From NCBI RefSeq assembly GCF_003144195.1, contig NW_020290054.1, forward strand, positions 1-64,000: a stretch of DNA of 64,000 nucleotides. Direction: 5' to 3'. The DNA is from Ceraceosorus guamensis. Lineage: Eukaryota; Basidiomycota; Exobasidiomycetes; Ceraceosorales; Ceraceosoraceae. A program made the translations under genes and the position numbers. The notes below the pieces were generated by a model, which saw nothing but the letters and a program-made list of their open reading frames with translations, made no database searches and was not told the DNA's origin. Shown here piece by piece: positions 1-9,934 of this stretch. Position 1 is the first letter of the stretch, and the number at the start of each line of letters is the position of its first letter.

Positions 1-744
1 GTTACAAGTCCATATTGCGAAGCCTCGCGATGCGATGCTTGATTCCACACCGCCGGCTTCTGCACGGGGCACGCGTGGAGCAAGTCAAAATGTTTTGCGA
101 AGAGTCAGAAGAGTCGGAAAAGTTGTCTTGTCCCCTTGAGAGGGGCAAATTGAAAGGTTGCTCGGAATTGCGCAAGTCGATGCGATGCTTGCCCAATGTG
201 GCGAGTTTTCGCGGATCACAAATGCGGAGCGTGTGTACGTGGGAGAATGTCGAGTGCCCAGATGATGAGCTACATGTACATGGAAGCTCAGCGATGCGGC
301 TTGCGGCAGGCAGGCAGGCAGGCAGGCAGGAAAGAGGTGGGGGCTGATCTATGCGTGCATGGGCTTGAAAGGGTGGGGGAATTCACAGACCTCGGATAGT
401 GCCTGAGCCAGTAGCTGCTCCTCCGCTCTCTTTGGAGCCTGGCGTATCCACCCCACCACGGAAGATGGATCCTGCTCCAGCTGTGGTGCGAGACGAGGAT
501 GCATGAGCGAATTGGGAAATAGATGGTGGGGGGTCGTGTCGAACCCCTCCTGGAAATTCCATCCGGTCTCTCCCCCACCCCACCCCGAGCTGGAATGCAA
601 CACTCACCTACATTCGAATGGTCGGGCAAGAGACAATATCCGATTTCCAGTTTTTCTTCGTCTACCGTCTATGTCGCAAGGTGAGATGCATCAAAGTTTG
701 AAATCAGCGTGCAACTCTTTTGCGACGGAGTAGCAGCTCGCTAC
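1..744. other. Intergenic, left edge
   Basis: I see no supportable gene. All frames are interrupted or low in coding character, and no frame entering from the left edge resembles a known protein. A (CAGG)6 microsatellite lies at 307-330. The region is downstream of the hydrolase gene that ends at 745. Confidence 0.6.
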
Positions 745-3030
745 TCATTGCGACGATGCGCGGCGCACCACCAGACGGGCCCCGAGACTGGGGCCCCCCC
801 TCGAAAGTTTGTGGCACGCTTTCGAACGCGCAATGAACAAGCCACACAAGACGCTCACCATGAAGCTTTTCAAAATCTCTCCTCGACCTTTAGCCGGTCC
901 GCTGTATCTCGAGCTCATGCTGGGATGCAAAAGGTGATTGTGCGCTTTCGCATCCGCCTTTGGTAGGGGCAGTACGGGGCTCAAGAGCCAAGCGTGTCTT
1001 CCTCCTTTTACAGGAGCTAGCGCCGCGGCTTTCGCCGAAGTCGTAGTATTGCCCGCAGTCTGCGTGCCCTTCTTGACCTTGTCTCCGCTTTCAGTCCTTC
1101 TTGCATCTTCTTCCTCCGTCTCCGACTCGGCTTGCACATCCCAAGCTGGCAGAAGCTCGCAATCCAAAAGCTCCGCTTCGATAGCTACTTGCTTTGTCCT
1201 CCTCTTTTGCGCTGGGCCGGCCGAATGCTGCATGGCGTCGTCAGCAGAAGCCAAAACATCCTGAGCCCCTTTGACCATGGCATCCACAAATTCTCCTACA
1301 GGCTTGGCCAACCACCTCGTCGGATTCCTATTTCCTTGCCACCAGCCCAAATGTCCTCCGCCTCGCGTCGTACATAGGATAATGTTCGCATTGCCACGTT
1401 CTCGGGCTGAGCCATCTTGATGCACGTCCTGCTCGGCATCTAGACCGATGACTTGTCGTACGCCCTTGACGCTCTCTGGCGCAACGATGGGATCGTCGTC
1501 GGCATTGAGCACCAACAGAGGTCTAGCCACGTGCTTCAACACAGACAGCGCTCCAGCGTTGGAGTAGTAAGCGTGTGAGCTTTCAAAAGGGAACAATCCA
1601 AAAGGTTGCTGATGACCCCCGACAAGTCTAGTGAGCGTATCATCCACCCATTTCAACGTCCCTCTTTTCTGATGCCTCTCTCTGTCCAGCTGGTCCGTCT
1701 GATCAGTAGGCGGCCCCAAAAGATGTCGAAGAGCTGGTCGAAGAGATTTGTCGAGGGAGAGCGTGTCCTTGTGTGCGCGGGCTAGGGCGGACAGGTTGTT
1801 GCACATGGCTTTGGAATAGATGGGTCCGAGAAGACCAGACTCGAGAGAGTGCGAACCTGCTAGAGTGTCAAAGGGAGCCGCGAGCACGGCAGCACCCCAT
1901 AGCTGAGCCTGATCGCCCCACTCGCCCAGGTAGCGCGACACCACATTGGCTCCGAGCTGTTGTGAAAGGGCAAGGCGCATGAGACGAGGACGAGAAAGCG
2001 AAGAAGGGAAGGAGAGGAAAAACTCACGGAGAATCCGACGCCTACGCACACACTGTCGGGCCATTGATTGCGAATCCAAGACAAGCCGCTCGCATAATCT
2101 GCCGTCTTCATGGCGCTGTACAATTGTCGTGAAGTGACGGGAGTGTTGGCGCATCCTCTGAAATTGATCACTGCGCACCTGTACAATTTGGATGCTGAAC
2201 GCTGAGGAGAGGGAGTGACGAGGTGGGAGATGAGGTGCCGCACGCTGTGAAAGGGGGGGATTTGCGCGTGCGCGTGGAGGGGGGGAAGGGGCGCACAGCA
2301 GAGCAGCTTAGCTTTTAGCCAAGAGTAAAGAGAGGCGCGCGTGTGCAGTGACGATCGAGTAACGAGCGCTGCATATATGGTAGCTTCCCAACGTGCCCGC
2401 TCGCTCGCTCGCTCGCTCTACTCACTAGCTCTCGTGACTTCCGCCTGTCAATCCATGCGCAATGACCACCGTAGGTCTGCTTTCGTCGGTCTTTGACTGC
2501 TGATCCGCGTGCTCGTGCGTGTGCTCACCCCGCGCACCATGACGCCAAGCATCCTGCAACTCGGGTTCGGCAACATCCACACTGAGTGTGCCTCCATCCG
2601 TGGTGAGCAGCACATACCTCTTGTACCTGACCGGATCGTAGTCTGGCTTTTGGGTGGGGGCCAGTACGCTGTAGATGGTTTGGGCATGACCTGAAGCGAG
2701 GGAGGTGAGGGGCAGGGATAACCAGCGAGTAGGTGTGAAGGGTCCATGAAGCAGTGTGGGGGCGTGTGCGCGCAGGAGGGAGGGCAAAGAAGAGGGCGAG
2801 ATGGAGTTGGAGTTGGAGTTGGGGATGGGGTTGGATGGCGATGCGCTGGATGCTTGTGCTTGTGCTTGTGCTTGTGCTTGTGCTTGTGCGGAGTGTGAAG
2901 TGGAAAGGTCGTAGAGCGAACCCAGCACCGGATTCACCTCTGCTATCAATCCTTTGCCACTCTGACTCTGACCCGCACCCGCGCCCGACAAGCTAGACAC
3001 CAATCGACTACCATAATCCCACAGGCCCAT
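745..3030 (-). CDS. YheT/ABHD1-3-type alpha/beta hydrolase
   Basis: Likely a serine esterase/acyltransferase of the group that includes yeast Eeb1/Eht1/YMR210w and animal ABHD1/ABHD3, acting on medium-chain acyl esters or phospholipids. Three exons: 3030-2426, 2244-2028, 1956-745 (677 aa). Seen directly: an oxyanion-side motif AHGLTGGSHES around residues 190-201; the nucleophile elbow GFS-LGAN, with the intron falling exactly after Ser274; an acid loop NADDDPIV (Asp427-429); and GGGHLGWW with His476. Introns are 181 and 71 nt. The start at 3030 (MGLWDYGSR) is preferred because related proteins begin similarly; an in-frame ATG at 3141 would add 37 basic residues. An (AQ)n tract near residue 60 comes from a TGCTTG microsatellite. 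The last ~170 residues after the His loop are low in complexity and not part of the fold. The family call is firm; the substrate is not known. Confidence 0.88.
2851..2889. repeat. (TGCTTG)n coding microsatellite
   Basis: About six hexamer units inside exon 1 of the ABHD-type hydrolase. Read on the minus strand they encode alternating Ala-Gln. Confidence 0.85.
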
Positions 3031-3516
3031 CGTATAGCTTTGCGCCCGCCGCCTCCCAGAAGCCAAAGCCTGGATGCGTGTGATGGGCCGCCTCGACTCG
3101 CGTGAAACTGCTCTGCTCTGCTCGCGCGCGCTCCTTTCCAAGTCTAATGAGGATTCGTCGCTTCCTGCCCTTTAATTGGTTGGTTGCCCGGACTGGATTT
3201 GCGAAAGGTTGCGTGGTTGGTGGGGTGGATGAGCATGGAGTGAGTCGTGAGTCTATAAACGGTGTGCGCTGCGCTGTGCGCCCAATGGCTATGTTTGCGT
3301 TAATAGCCCCTTTGCGCGCTTCACTCATATCCAATCTGAATCAATCGACAAGCACCGATCGATGCTCCTTCATCTTTTCAGCTTCAAGCTTCAACTTCAA
3401 ACTTCTGCCGGACTAACCGCGTGCTGCATGCATAGCATGCTGCTGCTGCGTTGATTGTGTTAACTGCGTTGTGTTGTGACTTATTGTGCTGCGCGTTTGT
3501 GGCTGCGCATCGCATG

Positions 3517-3519
<3 letters not shown>

Positions 3520-3553
<34 letters not shown>

Positions 3554-3554
3554 C
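3520..3554. repeat. (GCAG)n microsatellite
   Basis: About 8.5 tetramer units; the same repeat type occurs as (CAGG)6 at 307-330. Confidence 0.9.
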
Positions 3555-3738
3555 GCCGCTGCATCGGTCATCAGACGAAAGCCGACAGCCGGCAGCCGGC
3601 AGCCAAGCGCTAAACCGTCATCACGTGCCCAACACTGCCACAAGACAGATCTACTGTACATAGAATCAGTCAAGAGTCAAAGTTGCGCGAGCCGCATGGA
3701 GAACAGGCAGGCACAGGTGAGGGCGAATCAATTAAGAG

Positions 3739-3748
3739 AGTCACGAGT
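3739..3748 (+). promoter_or_regulatory. AGTCACGAGT motif copy (one of nine)
   Basis: Exact copies of this 10-mer or its complement occur at 3739, 3801, 3957, 18543, 32223, 34212, 42158, 42466 and 45677, all outside the coding sequences called here. Its role is unknown; it is listed once as the type copy. Confidence 0.5.
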
Positions 3749-3773
3749 CGATGATGTCGAGTCGAGCATCGAT

Positions 3774-3800
3774 GTGCTGTGCTGTGCTGTGCTGTGCTGT
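3774..3800. repeat. (GTGCT)n pentamer microsatellite
   Basis: Five tandem units, followed directly by an ACTCGTGACT motif copy at 3801-3810. Confidence 0.9.
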
Positions 3801-4049
3801 ACTCGTGACTACTTGCTGCACCTCCCTTTCTTTTGCTTTGCCCCCATCTATCTGCGTTCAGATTGAATCTCGAAAAAGGAGATACTTGGAGCTTGTGCGA
3901 GCAAATCAAGGAGGCAGATCACTCGAGCACAGGCAGTGCTTGGGACTCAACGGAGCAGTCACGAGTAGCAGTGACCTTGTTGACCCAGCTTAGGGGCAGG
4001 ACATTGGCCTCCTACCTCTCGACTCCATCCATCGTCCTTCTGGCGATCG

Positions 4050-5478
4050 ATGGCAAGAAGCTCGTCAAGGGAGTATCAGAGTACCATGATCACGCGCACT
4101 GCTCATCGTCTGCGTACGCCCGACGACATCGAATTGAGCGTGACGGAGTGCAAGGTCAACATCCACCACACAGTAGCAGGCGACGCATCGTTCGCAGCAG
4201 CAGCAGCTCCATCCATACACTCATCAGATTTGGCTGCTTCGGACCCGGACCATGAGCAGGAAAGAGCATGCAGCGCATCGATGCCCGCAGCAAGGCTGTC
4301 CAGCGCAACCCGCGCCCGCGCCCGCGCCCGCAAGCAAGGGCGTATAGCCATCATTGCGCATCGTGAGTTGCCTAAAAAAAAAAAAAAATGCAGCTTGCCC
4401 TTCAACTTTACCCTCCCAGCGCCCAATCCTCCCACCACCCTACAGGTTGGAGCTGACGTGTCTACCAGCTCCCATGATCCAACCCAGCCTACGCACCCCT
4501 AGGTGGATCACAGAGAGATGCAACAGTCCAGCGCGTAGCGCAAGTGTTCTTGCAAAGCGGCATCACGACGTACACGTATGATGCGAGGGGCGCAGGCGCG
4601 AGTTCTGGCAAAACTAGCTGGAGCGGAAAAGCTGAAATTCTAGATTTTCAGACTGTGGCTGATTGGGCACTGGAAAGGCAGGTGCTGGCTGATCGAGAAT
4701 GCACAGCTGCAAAGGCAGAGGAGGATGGAAGCAAAAAAGTCCAGGTGTTTGCTGCTGTGAGCGTCGTCGTCCCTGTTCATACCTTGAGAATTGCTCGCGC
4801 ACGCGTCCCCTTTCAGCTGCAGCTGACGCTTCCCAAACCTTCGCGCATTCAAATGGTTGTTGTATGCATCCCTATCAGGGCTACTCTGCAGGCTCCCTCG
4901 CGTAAGTGCGACCTTTCCGCTGTCAAACCCGCGCCAAGTCTCTTTTCAATCTGATCGCATCGTCGCATTTTCTCTTCGCTGCTCATTTCTCTTAGCGCTT
5001 CGCATTACACCGCCCCACAGCCGCACGAGACATTTTACCTGCTCGTATCCTATCCGCTCAATGTTCGTTGGGCACTGAGCCTATTCGCTTCTACTTCGCA
5101 TCAAGAAGCTGTTCGAAAATGCGTTCGCGGAAGTGGTCTCTTGATCCAAGGGGACAGAGATCAATTCACTAGGCTCTCCGTGAGTTGCTAAACGTCGATC
5201 TTGCCCGCACATGCTCGTGTTGGCAGGTACGCCTGCGAAGGCGCTGACGAGGTTGCTGCGTTGCTTTGTGACAGGCATACGAGAAGTGGCTAGCGGAATT
5301 GGGGAAAGAGGCAGAGAGACGAGGAGTTGCTGAGGATGAGCGAACGGATGCTCCTTCCGACACTGGCTTCAACAGCCTCCTCGTGCCAGGAGCGGACCAT
5401 TTTTGGAGCTCGAGAGAAGCGAGGAGTCGGCTTTCGAGCGCCATTTTGGACTGGATAGATGGAGCGATTCAGCGTTGA
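4050..5478 (+). CDS. Alpha/beta hydrolase (serine hydrolase fold)
   Basis: A cytosolic-looking alpha/beta hydrolase unrelated in sequence to its divergent neighbour. Five exons: 4050-4362, 4488-4756, 4879-4901, 4996-5179, 5275-5478 (330 aa). The model joins GRIAIIAHPYAPLGG, then TYTYDARGAGASSG, the nucleophile elbow GYSAGSL (Ser197, on a 23-nt micro-exon), LLVSYPLNVRWALS, the acid loop LIQGDRDQF (Asp255 or Asp257) and VPGADHFW (His305). No signal peptide or membrane segment is visible. Similar proteins (my recollection) are conserved but uncharacterised in fungi, with weak likeness to dienelactone hydrolases. The start is uncertain: ATG 4050 or ATG 4086 are both in frame, and an upstream exon is possible. 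Intron 1 contains an A run of about 14 nt near 4374. No substrate can be assigned. Confidence 0.8.
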
Positions 5479-6564
5479 TCAACATCTCGCGGAAAGGAAT
5501 TTGGTAGTCGTGAAAGATGCAATGTGGGCGCCCACGCCCGCCCGTGCTTGGCTTTGATGGCGTCACTGAGCGCAGATGGCTCGGTGCATGGGCGCTTCAG
5601 GCGTGTGCATGTTGGATGAGCGGGAGCTGGGGGGAAGATCACCACCGATGCGTGCGCTAAAGTATTCAGCTAGGCTTCCGGCTTATCACATCCAAGGACT
5701 TGATTGCAATTTCTGGGTTGCACGCGCCATCTGCAGCCGTTCATTACGACCCTCAACCCCCGAGCCTCGAGCGCTTGTTCGGGAGAGCCACGATACACAG
5801 TTTCGGAAGGCGCTCGGTGAGCCAAGAATGGTCGATTCACGCTGGTGTTTATGCCTCAGGCAGGCTCTTGAGGGGCGATGAAATCACCAATGTCGTCTTG
5901 CGGCTAGAAAGCACCGATATACGGTATGCATTTGAATGTCGAGTGCACATGGGAAGGAAAAAAATTTAGATTCGACTCGACGCACTCCTTCCTCGAAGCG
6001 ATTGCTGTAAGTGAGCAGCAGCACAAATCACGAATGTGGTGCGAATGCGTGTTGCGTGCAAGCATCAGATGTGACGTACCGGCATAGTTGGCAGCGAGGT
6101 GAACCGTGCGTAGCGAGCGCACAGCAATGCACGCGCTCAGCAAGCCCCGCGGCTGATGCTGGCTGGCTGGCTGGCTGCATGCATGGCTTGATTGAACGAG
6201 CATTCGCGATTTGTATGTCACAGTCGGGAGTCGTGAATCGTGATGTGCTTGCTGCGCGGCAATGGATCGAGGACTCAATTAAGAAGGTGCGGTGCGGTGC
6301 ATGCTGCTTGGCTGAGCTTCGCTTTCATTCAACAAACAGTCGCCTGTCTGGGTGTAACAAGATCCATTGCATTCTTCGCTCCACACTCCATCCTTTCCAC
6401 TCGACTTCGTATCTGACTTGAAACGTCAGTCGTCCTACCACAAACATCGTCAAGCAGCAGCAGCAGCAGCGATCGACAGCAGGCATGCCGGTGGTGAGCT
6501 GAAGTCCAAAGCCTTCCAGCGCATTCAGCCACCACCTCAAAAGTTCAAAAAAGCCTTTGCCGAA

Positions 6565-6639
<75 letters not shown>

Positions 6640-6699
6640 CCCCCCCCCCCCCCCCCCCCCCCTCCCAGCATTTCCCCCTCCTCATCTCGCTGACCCAAC
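5479..6699. other. Intergenic, upstream of VTA1
   Basis: About 1.2 kb with no gene I can support. Short ORFs here have no recognisable domains. It contains an AATCACGAAT motif near 6026 and a related GTCGTGAATCGTGA stretch near 6229, and ends with the C-rich tract described separately. Confidence 0.6.
6566..6662. repeat. 97-nt C-rich homopolymer tract in VTA1 leader
   Basis: An uninterrupted run of 71 C (6566-6636), one T, then 25 C (6638-6662). It ends 37 nt before the VTA1 start codon. It may be a true i-motif/G-quadruplex-forming element or an assembly artefact of uncertain length. Confidence 0.9.
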
Positions 6700-8721
6700 A
6701 TGTCTGGCCCGGCATCGGGCGCTTCGCCCACTCCGCTCTCGCTACCCGTCGCACCACCTTCTCTCAAATCGCTCTCCAACCTGCTCAAACGAGTCACGGA
6801 GCTCTTGAAGCCCGATCCTATGCTAGCCTACTGGTGCGCCTATCGAGCCCTACGACTCGGAATCCCCCAGCTGCACACGTTGGACAATGAGGGAAAGTCG
6901 TACTTGAACGCATTGATGGATCTGCTGGAGGAGATGAAGGAGAGACTCAAAGGTGATCAGAGATTGGAGGATGAGAGTGGGGCGGAGTACGTGAGGGGAA
7001 AGGCGTTGGGCGTGTTTGGAAATGCGGATAGGCTGGATAGGCAAGGAGTGAATGGAAGGTGAGTCGTGACTTGGCCGTCCTTGCATCGCTGTGCTCACTG
7101 CACAGGGGTAACAGCGTCCACGCACGCCATTCCGTGGTGCAGCAAGGCGATGCTGAAAGTATTCGACATCCGCTTGCCTCTCTCTCTCTCTCTCTTTCTC
7201 CGCAGGAATACAGCGCTGGCCTACCTTGCAGCGTCCAACTTCTTCGATGTCTTGTCGGAATTTGGCGAGCTTGATGCAGAGGTGGGTCAATGCGAATCCT
7301 TTTGCCTGTGTGCTGTATTGCGATCTCTGACTTTGGCGCCTCTTGCACGCCCTCAGATCTCTTCGAAGCTCAAGTATGCGAAATGGAGGGCAGGCGAGAT
7401 TTCCAAAGCTATCAGAGAAGGCAGACAACCTGCACCTCCACCAGCAGCAGAGACGGATCAGGACACAGATGCCAAGCTTGCCCAACTTGATCTGCTCGGC
7501 GTCGGTCTTGGAGCGCAAGCGGGCGCAGCTAGTCAGGAAGAGAAAGAGTACTTGGACAGAGAGATGAGAAAGTTGGAAGGTGATGCAGGTGTCGACGTTC
7601 CTTCTGCTCCTGCATTCAGCGTAGACCCTGGTCAAGGGCCGACAGCCATTAGCCCAGATGAAGGGATGGATGCACTTTCGCTTGCTGGAGCAGCTACTGC
7701 TCCGAGAGGCGGTGCACCGCTCACTCCCAACAAGGGCGGAAGAGCTCATAGTCGTCTGAGTGTGGATGCTCGAAGCATGAACATTGGGCCTTTTATCTCA
7801 CCCAACGCTGGAGAAGGAGCGGCCAGGCTCGCACCGCCCGATTTTGCAGCTCAAGGTCTAGGATCCAGTCCCAACTTTAGCAAACCGATGCGAAGTCAAT
7901 TGTCGCGGAGCGGAAGTGGAGAAGATGTGGAGGATGCAGCTTCCACTCCTCCTCACTTGTCCCCCAATTTTGGGCACTCGAGAAGATCTGCATCAGAGTA
8001 CGTAGGAGGCGCTTCGAATGAAGCAACATCGGAAGACGTGTTTGGTCGTCGATCTCTCTCGCCCTCCTTGTCTGGCCAACCACCTTCCAGACCTTCTTCA
8101 GCTTTCTTGTCCTTTCCCAGCCATCAAGGGCCAGGTCCTGCTGGTTCGGGAAGTGTGAGTCCGGGATCAAGACCTTTGCCCATGCCTCCCGGCTTCAACC
8201 CCTCTGCTGCGAGCACAGCAAATGGCAACGGAAGCAGCAGCGGCAACAACAACAGCGCATTGGCATCGGTCGGCGCTTTTGCGCCAGCTCCGCCAGGTAG
8301 CGTGGCAGCTTCCAGGCCTCCCATTCCTCCGCCTCATCGAGCAGCCACTGCTTTTGCACCCCCCTCCACTCATGCACCCAGCGCGCCCCTCTTCTCTCCA
8401 GCTCCACCATCCATCACACCCTCAGCGCCACCTTCTTCCGACTTGCAAAGCCAACCCACCTCCTCCAACATCGACTCGACTTCAAATGCAGTTGCAGCGC
8501 CTCCATCAGCACCAGCACCAGCACCAGCACCTCCGCCGACAATAGCGCTGCCTCAATCCCTAGACGCTTCGGCCTCGGCCAAAGTTCAAAAATATGCCAA
8601 ATGGGCAGCTAGTTCCATGGACCATGAGGATCTGGACGCTGCGCGAAAGTTCCTGAGACAGGCTTTGGACATATTGGAAGGCAAAGAGGTGGAGGAGGGT
8701 AAAGGCAAGATCAAGAGGTAG
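6700..8721 (+). CDS. VTA1: Vacuolar sorting protein Vta1 (LIP5)
   Basis: Positive regulator of the Vps4 AAA-ATPase that dismantles ESCRT-III on endosomes. Three exons: 6700-7058, 7206-7281, 7357-8721 (599 aa). The N-terminal helical region (about residues 15-170) has the family hallmarks: KPDPMLAYWCAYRALRLGI, NTALAYLAASNFFDVL and KLKYAKWRAGEI. The C-terminal 45 residues carry the Vps4-binding VSL domain (VQKYAKWAASSMDHEDLDAA, then FLRQALDILEG). Between them lie about 370 residues rich in Pro, Ser and Ala, making the protein much longer than yeast Vta1 (330 aa). The GC-boundary introns are 147 and 75 nt; the first contains a CT-rich run before the acceptor. The gene is convergent with another ESCRT gene, VPS25. 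Identity is firm from both conserved ends. Confidence 0.93.
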
Positions 8722-9934
8722 CTAGCTCTGTTCGATTGCGCAATGACGGCATCCCATTCTTCTCTTTTTTCTGTAACACGTGGTGAATCGAGTGTGAGGT
8801 CCCACGCATTTGCGCGCATCTTTCGTGCTGGGCATGTCAGGTACATGTGTGGGTCATTTGACATTGGACGAATTGGATCTGAGAGGAGCCTTGAAGGGGA
8901 AATGTCTAGAGGACGGGGCCGACGAGGCTTCGCGCGAATCCTGTTTGGTGCGCGGCTGGCTCCCTTGTTTGTGCGGACAGCGCACAAACAACAAGAAAAA
9001 AAAAAAGATGTCCCCGAAGGGAAGAATGGGCAAGACCCAATTTTTGGGAGGCCCCCTCGGCTTCCTTTCTTTCTTGCGACAAGACACCGATGCACCTCGG
9101 ACCGAGAGGGCCCGGACGCGCAGCAAGTCGCTCGAGATCCGCCTTGGGCCCCTCCACCAGTTCGCAGCTGCTTCTCGCCGCATTCGAAGCGGCAACCTCT
9201 TGCTGCCACTAGCGCACATGCGCTAAACAACTAGACCAAAAAGGGGAGCAAGTCAAGCGATGCAAAGTTGCCGTGTGCCCCCTCGTATAGATTGTCCCAA
9301 GCTGTTCGTATTATCCCAGCTCAGCGCGTCGGCTATCGCGGCGCGGGCCCAAATCTGACTTGTTCCCGATGGAACTCGTTTGATGTGGGTCACATCTTGC
9401 CGCAAAGCTGTCGGGGCGCAAGGGCGCGAAAAGTGTACCATCCATCCCATTCGAGACCGCGCATCATCTTTTGTTTTTTTTTTTTCCCCTCCTTTGATCA
9501 CTTGGCTGAAAAGCTCCTTGAGCGCGGGCGCAAATTCTCGCGCAAATTCGTCCTTTTGCACCTCGAGATCTCGTGAGGGAATGTCGACGGTTCTTGGCTC
9601 TGCACAAGCGTGTCGGGCATGCTCGAGGATCAAGCGCACAGGCGGCCAAATCCTGATCTAGCGAGGGCCTCTTGCCCAGGATCTGTGTTGGCGTGTGAGC
9701 GGGCTCCTAAGAGACACGAGTTAGCCTCCTTTCTTTGTCGAAATCGGTTCCCAGGCCACGCGTGCCTAGCGCCCGAGGTGTGAATGTATGAGAAAGAAGG
9801 CGCTCTGCTCGTGCCGCCACTCGCGCCACTTGGGGATCTCCTCGCCGTCTCGTCCGAAAATTTCTCAGAGCTGCAGGGCCTACGAGCCTCGCACGGCGTT
9901 GGGCTACCAGCACTTGCAAGGCGCAGGGTCGGAA
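8722..9934. other. Convergent spacer between VTA1 and VPS25
   Basis: About 1.2 kb. It contains a perfect 10-bp hairpin (arms 8965-8974 and 8982-8991, 7-nt loop) followed by an A run. On the minus strand near 9490-9920 there are short coding-like stretches (for example one running from IRIWPPVRLILEHARHA to KELFSQ) in more than one frame. I could not connect them into a gene with a start codon and recognise no family. They may be a small missed gene or a decayed one. Confidence 0.45.
8965..8991. other. Perfect 10-bp hairpin
   Basis: TTGTTTGTGC and GCACAAACAA form a stem around a 7-nt loop, followed by an A-rich run from 8995. It lies downstream of the VTA1 stop and may belong to its 3' UTR. 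Confidence 0.6.

Larger units (their letters stand above)
3031..4049. other. Divergent promoter spacer between two hydrolases
   Basis: About 1 kb between two head-to-head genes. It holds a (GCAG)n run at 3520-3554, a (GTGCT)5 run at 3774-3800, and three exact copies of the AGTCACGAGT 10-mer (3739-3748 +, 3801-3810 -, 3957-3966 +). No additional coding sequence was convincing. Confidence 0.6.

Noticed and set aside
1-350. Partial gene entering from the left edge
   Set aside because: None of the open frames shows a recognisable protein, splice continuity or conserved motif.
6367-6808. Proline-rich ORFs and glycine-rich ORFs across the C tract
   Set aside because: They are translations of the homopolymer on each strand and frame, with no coding sequence on either side apart from VTA1.
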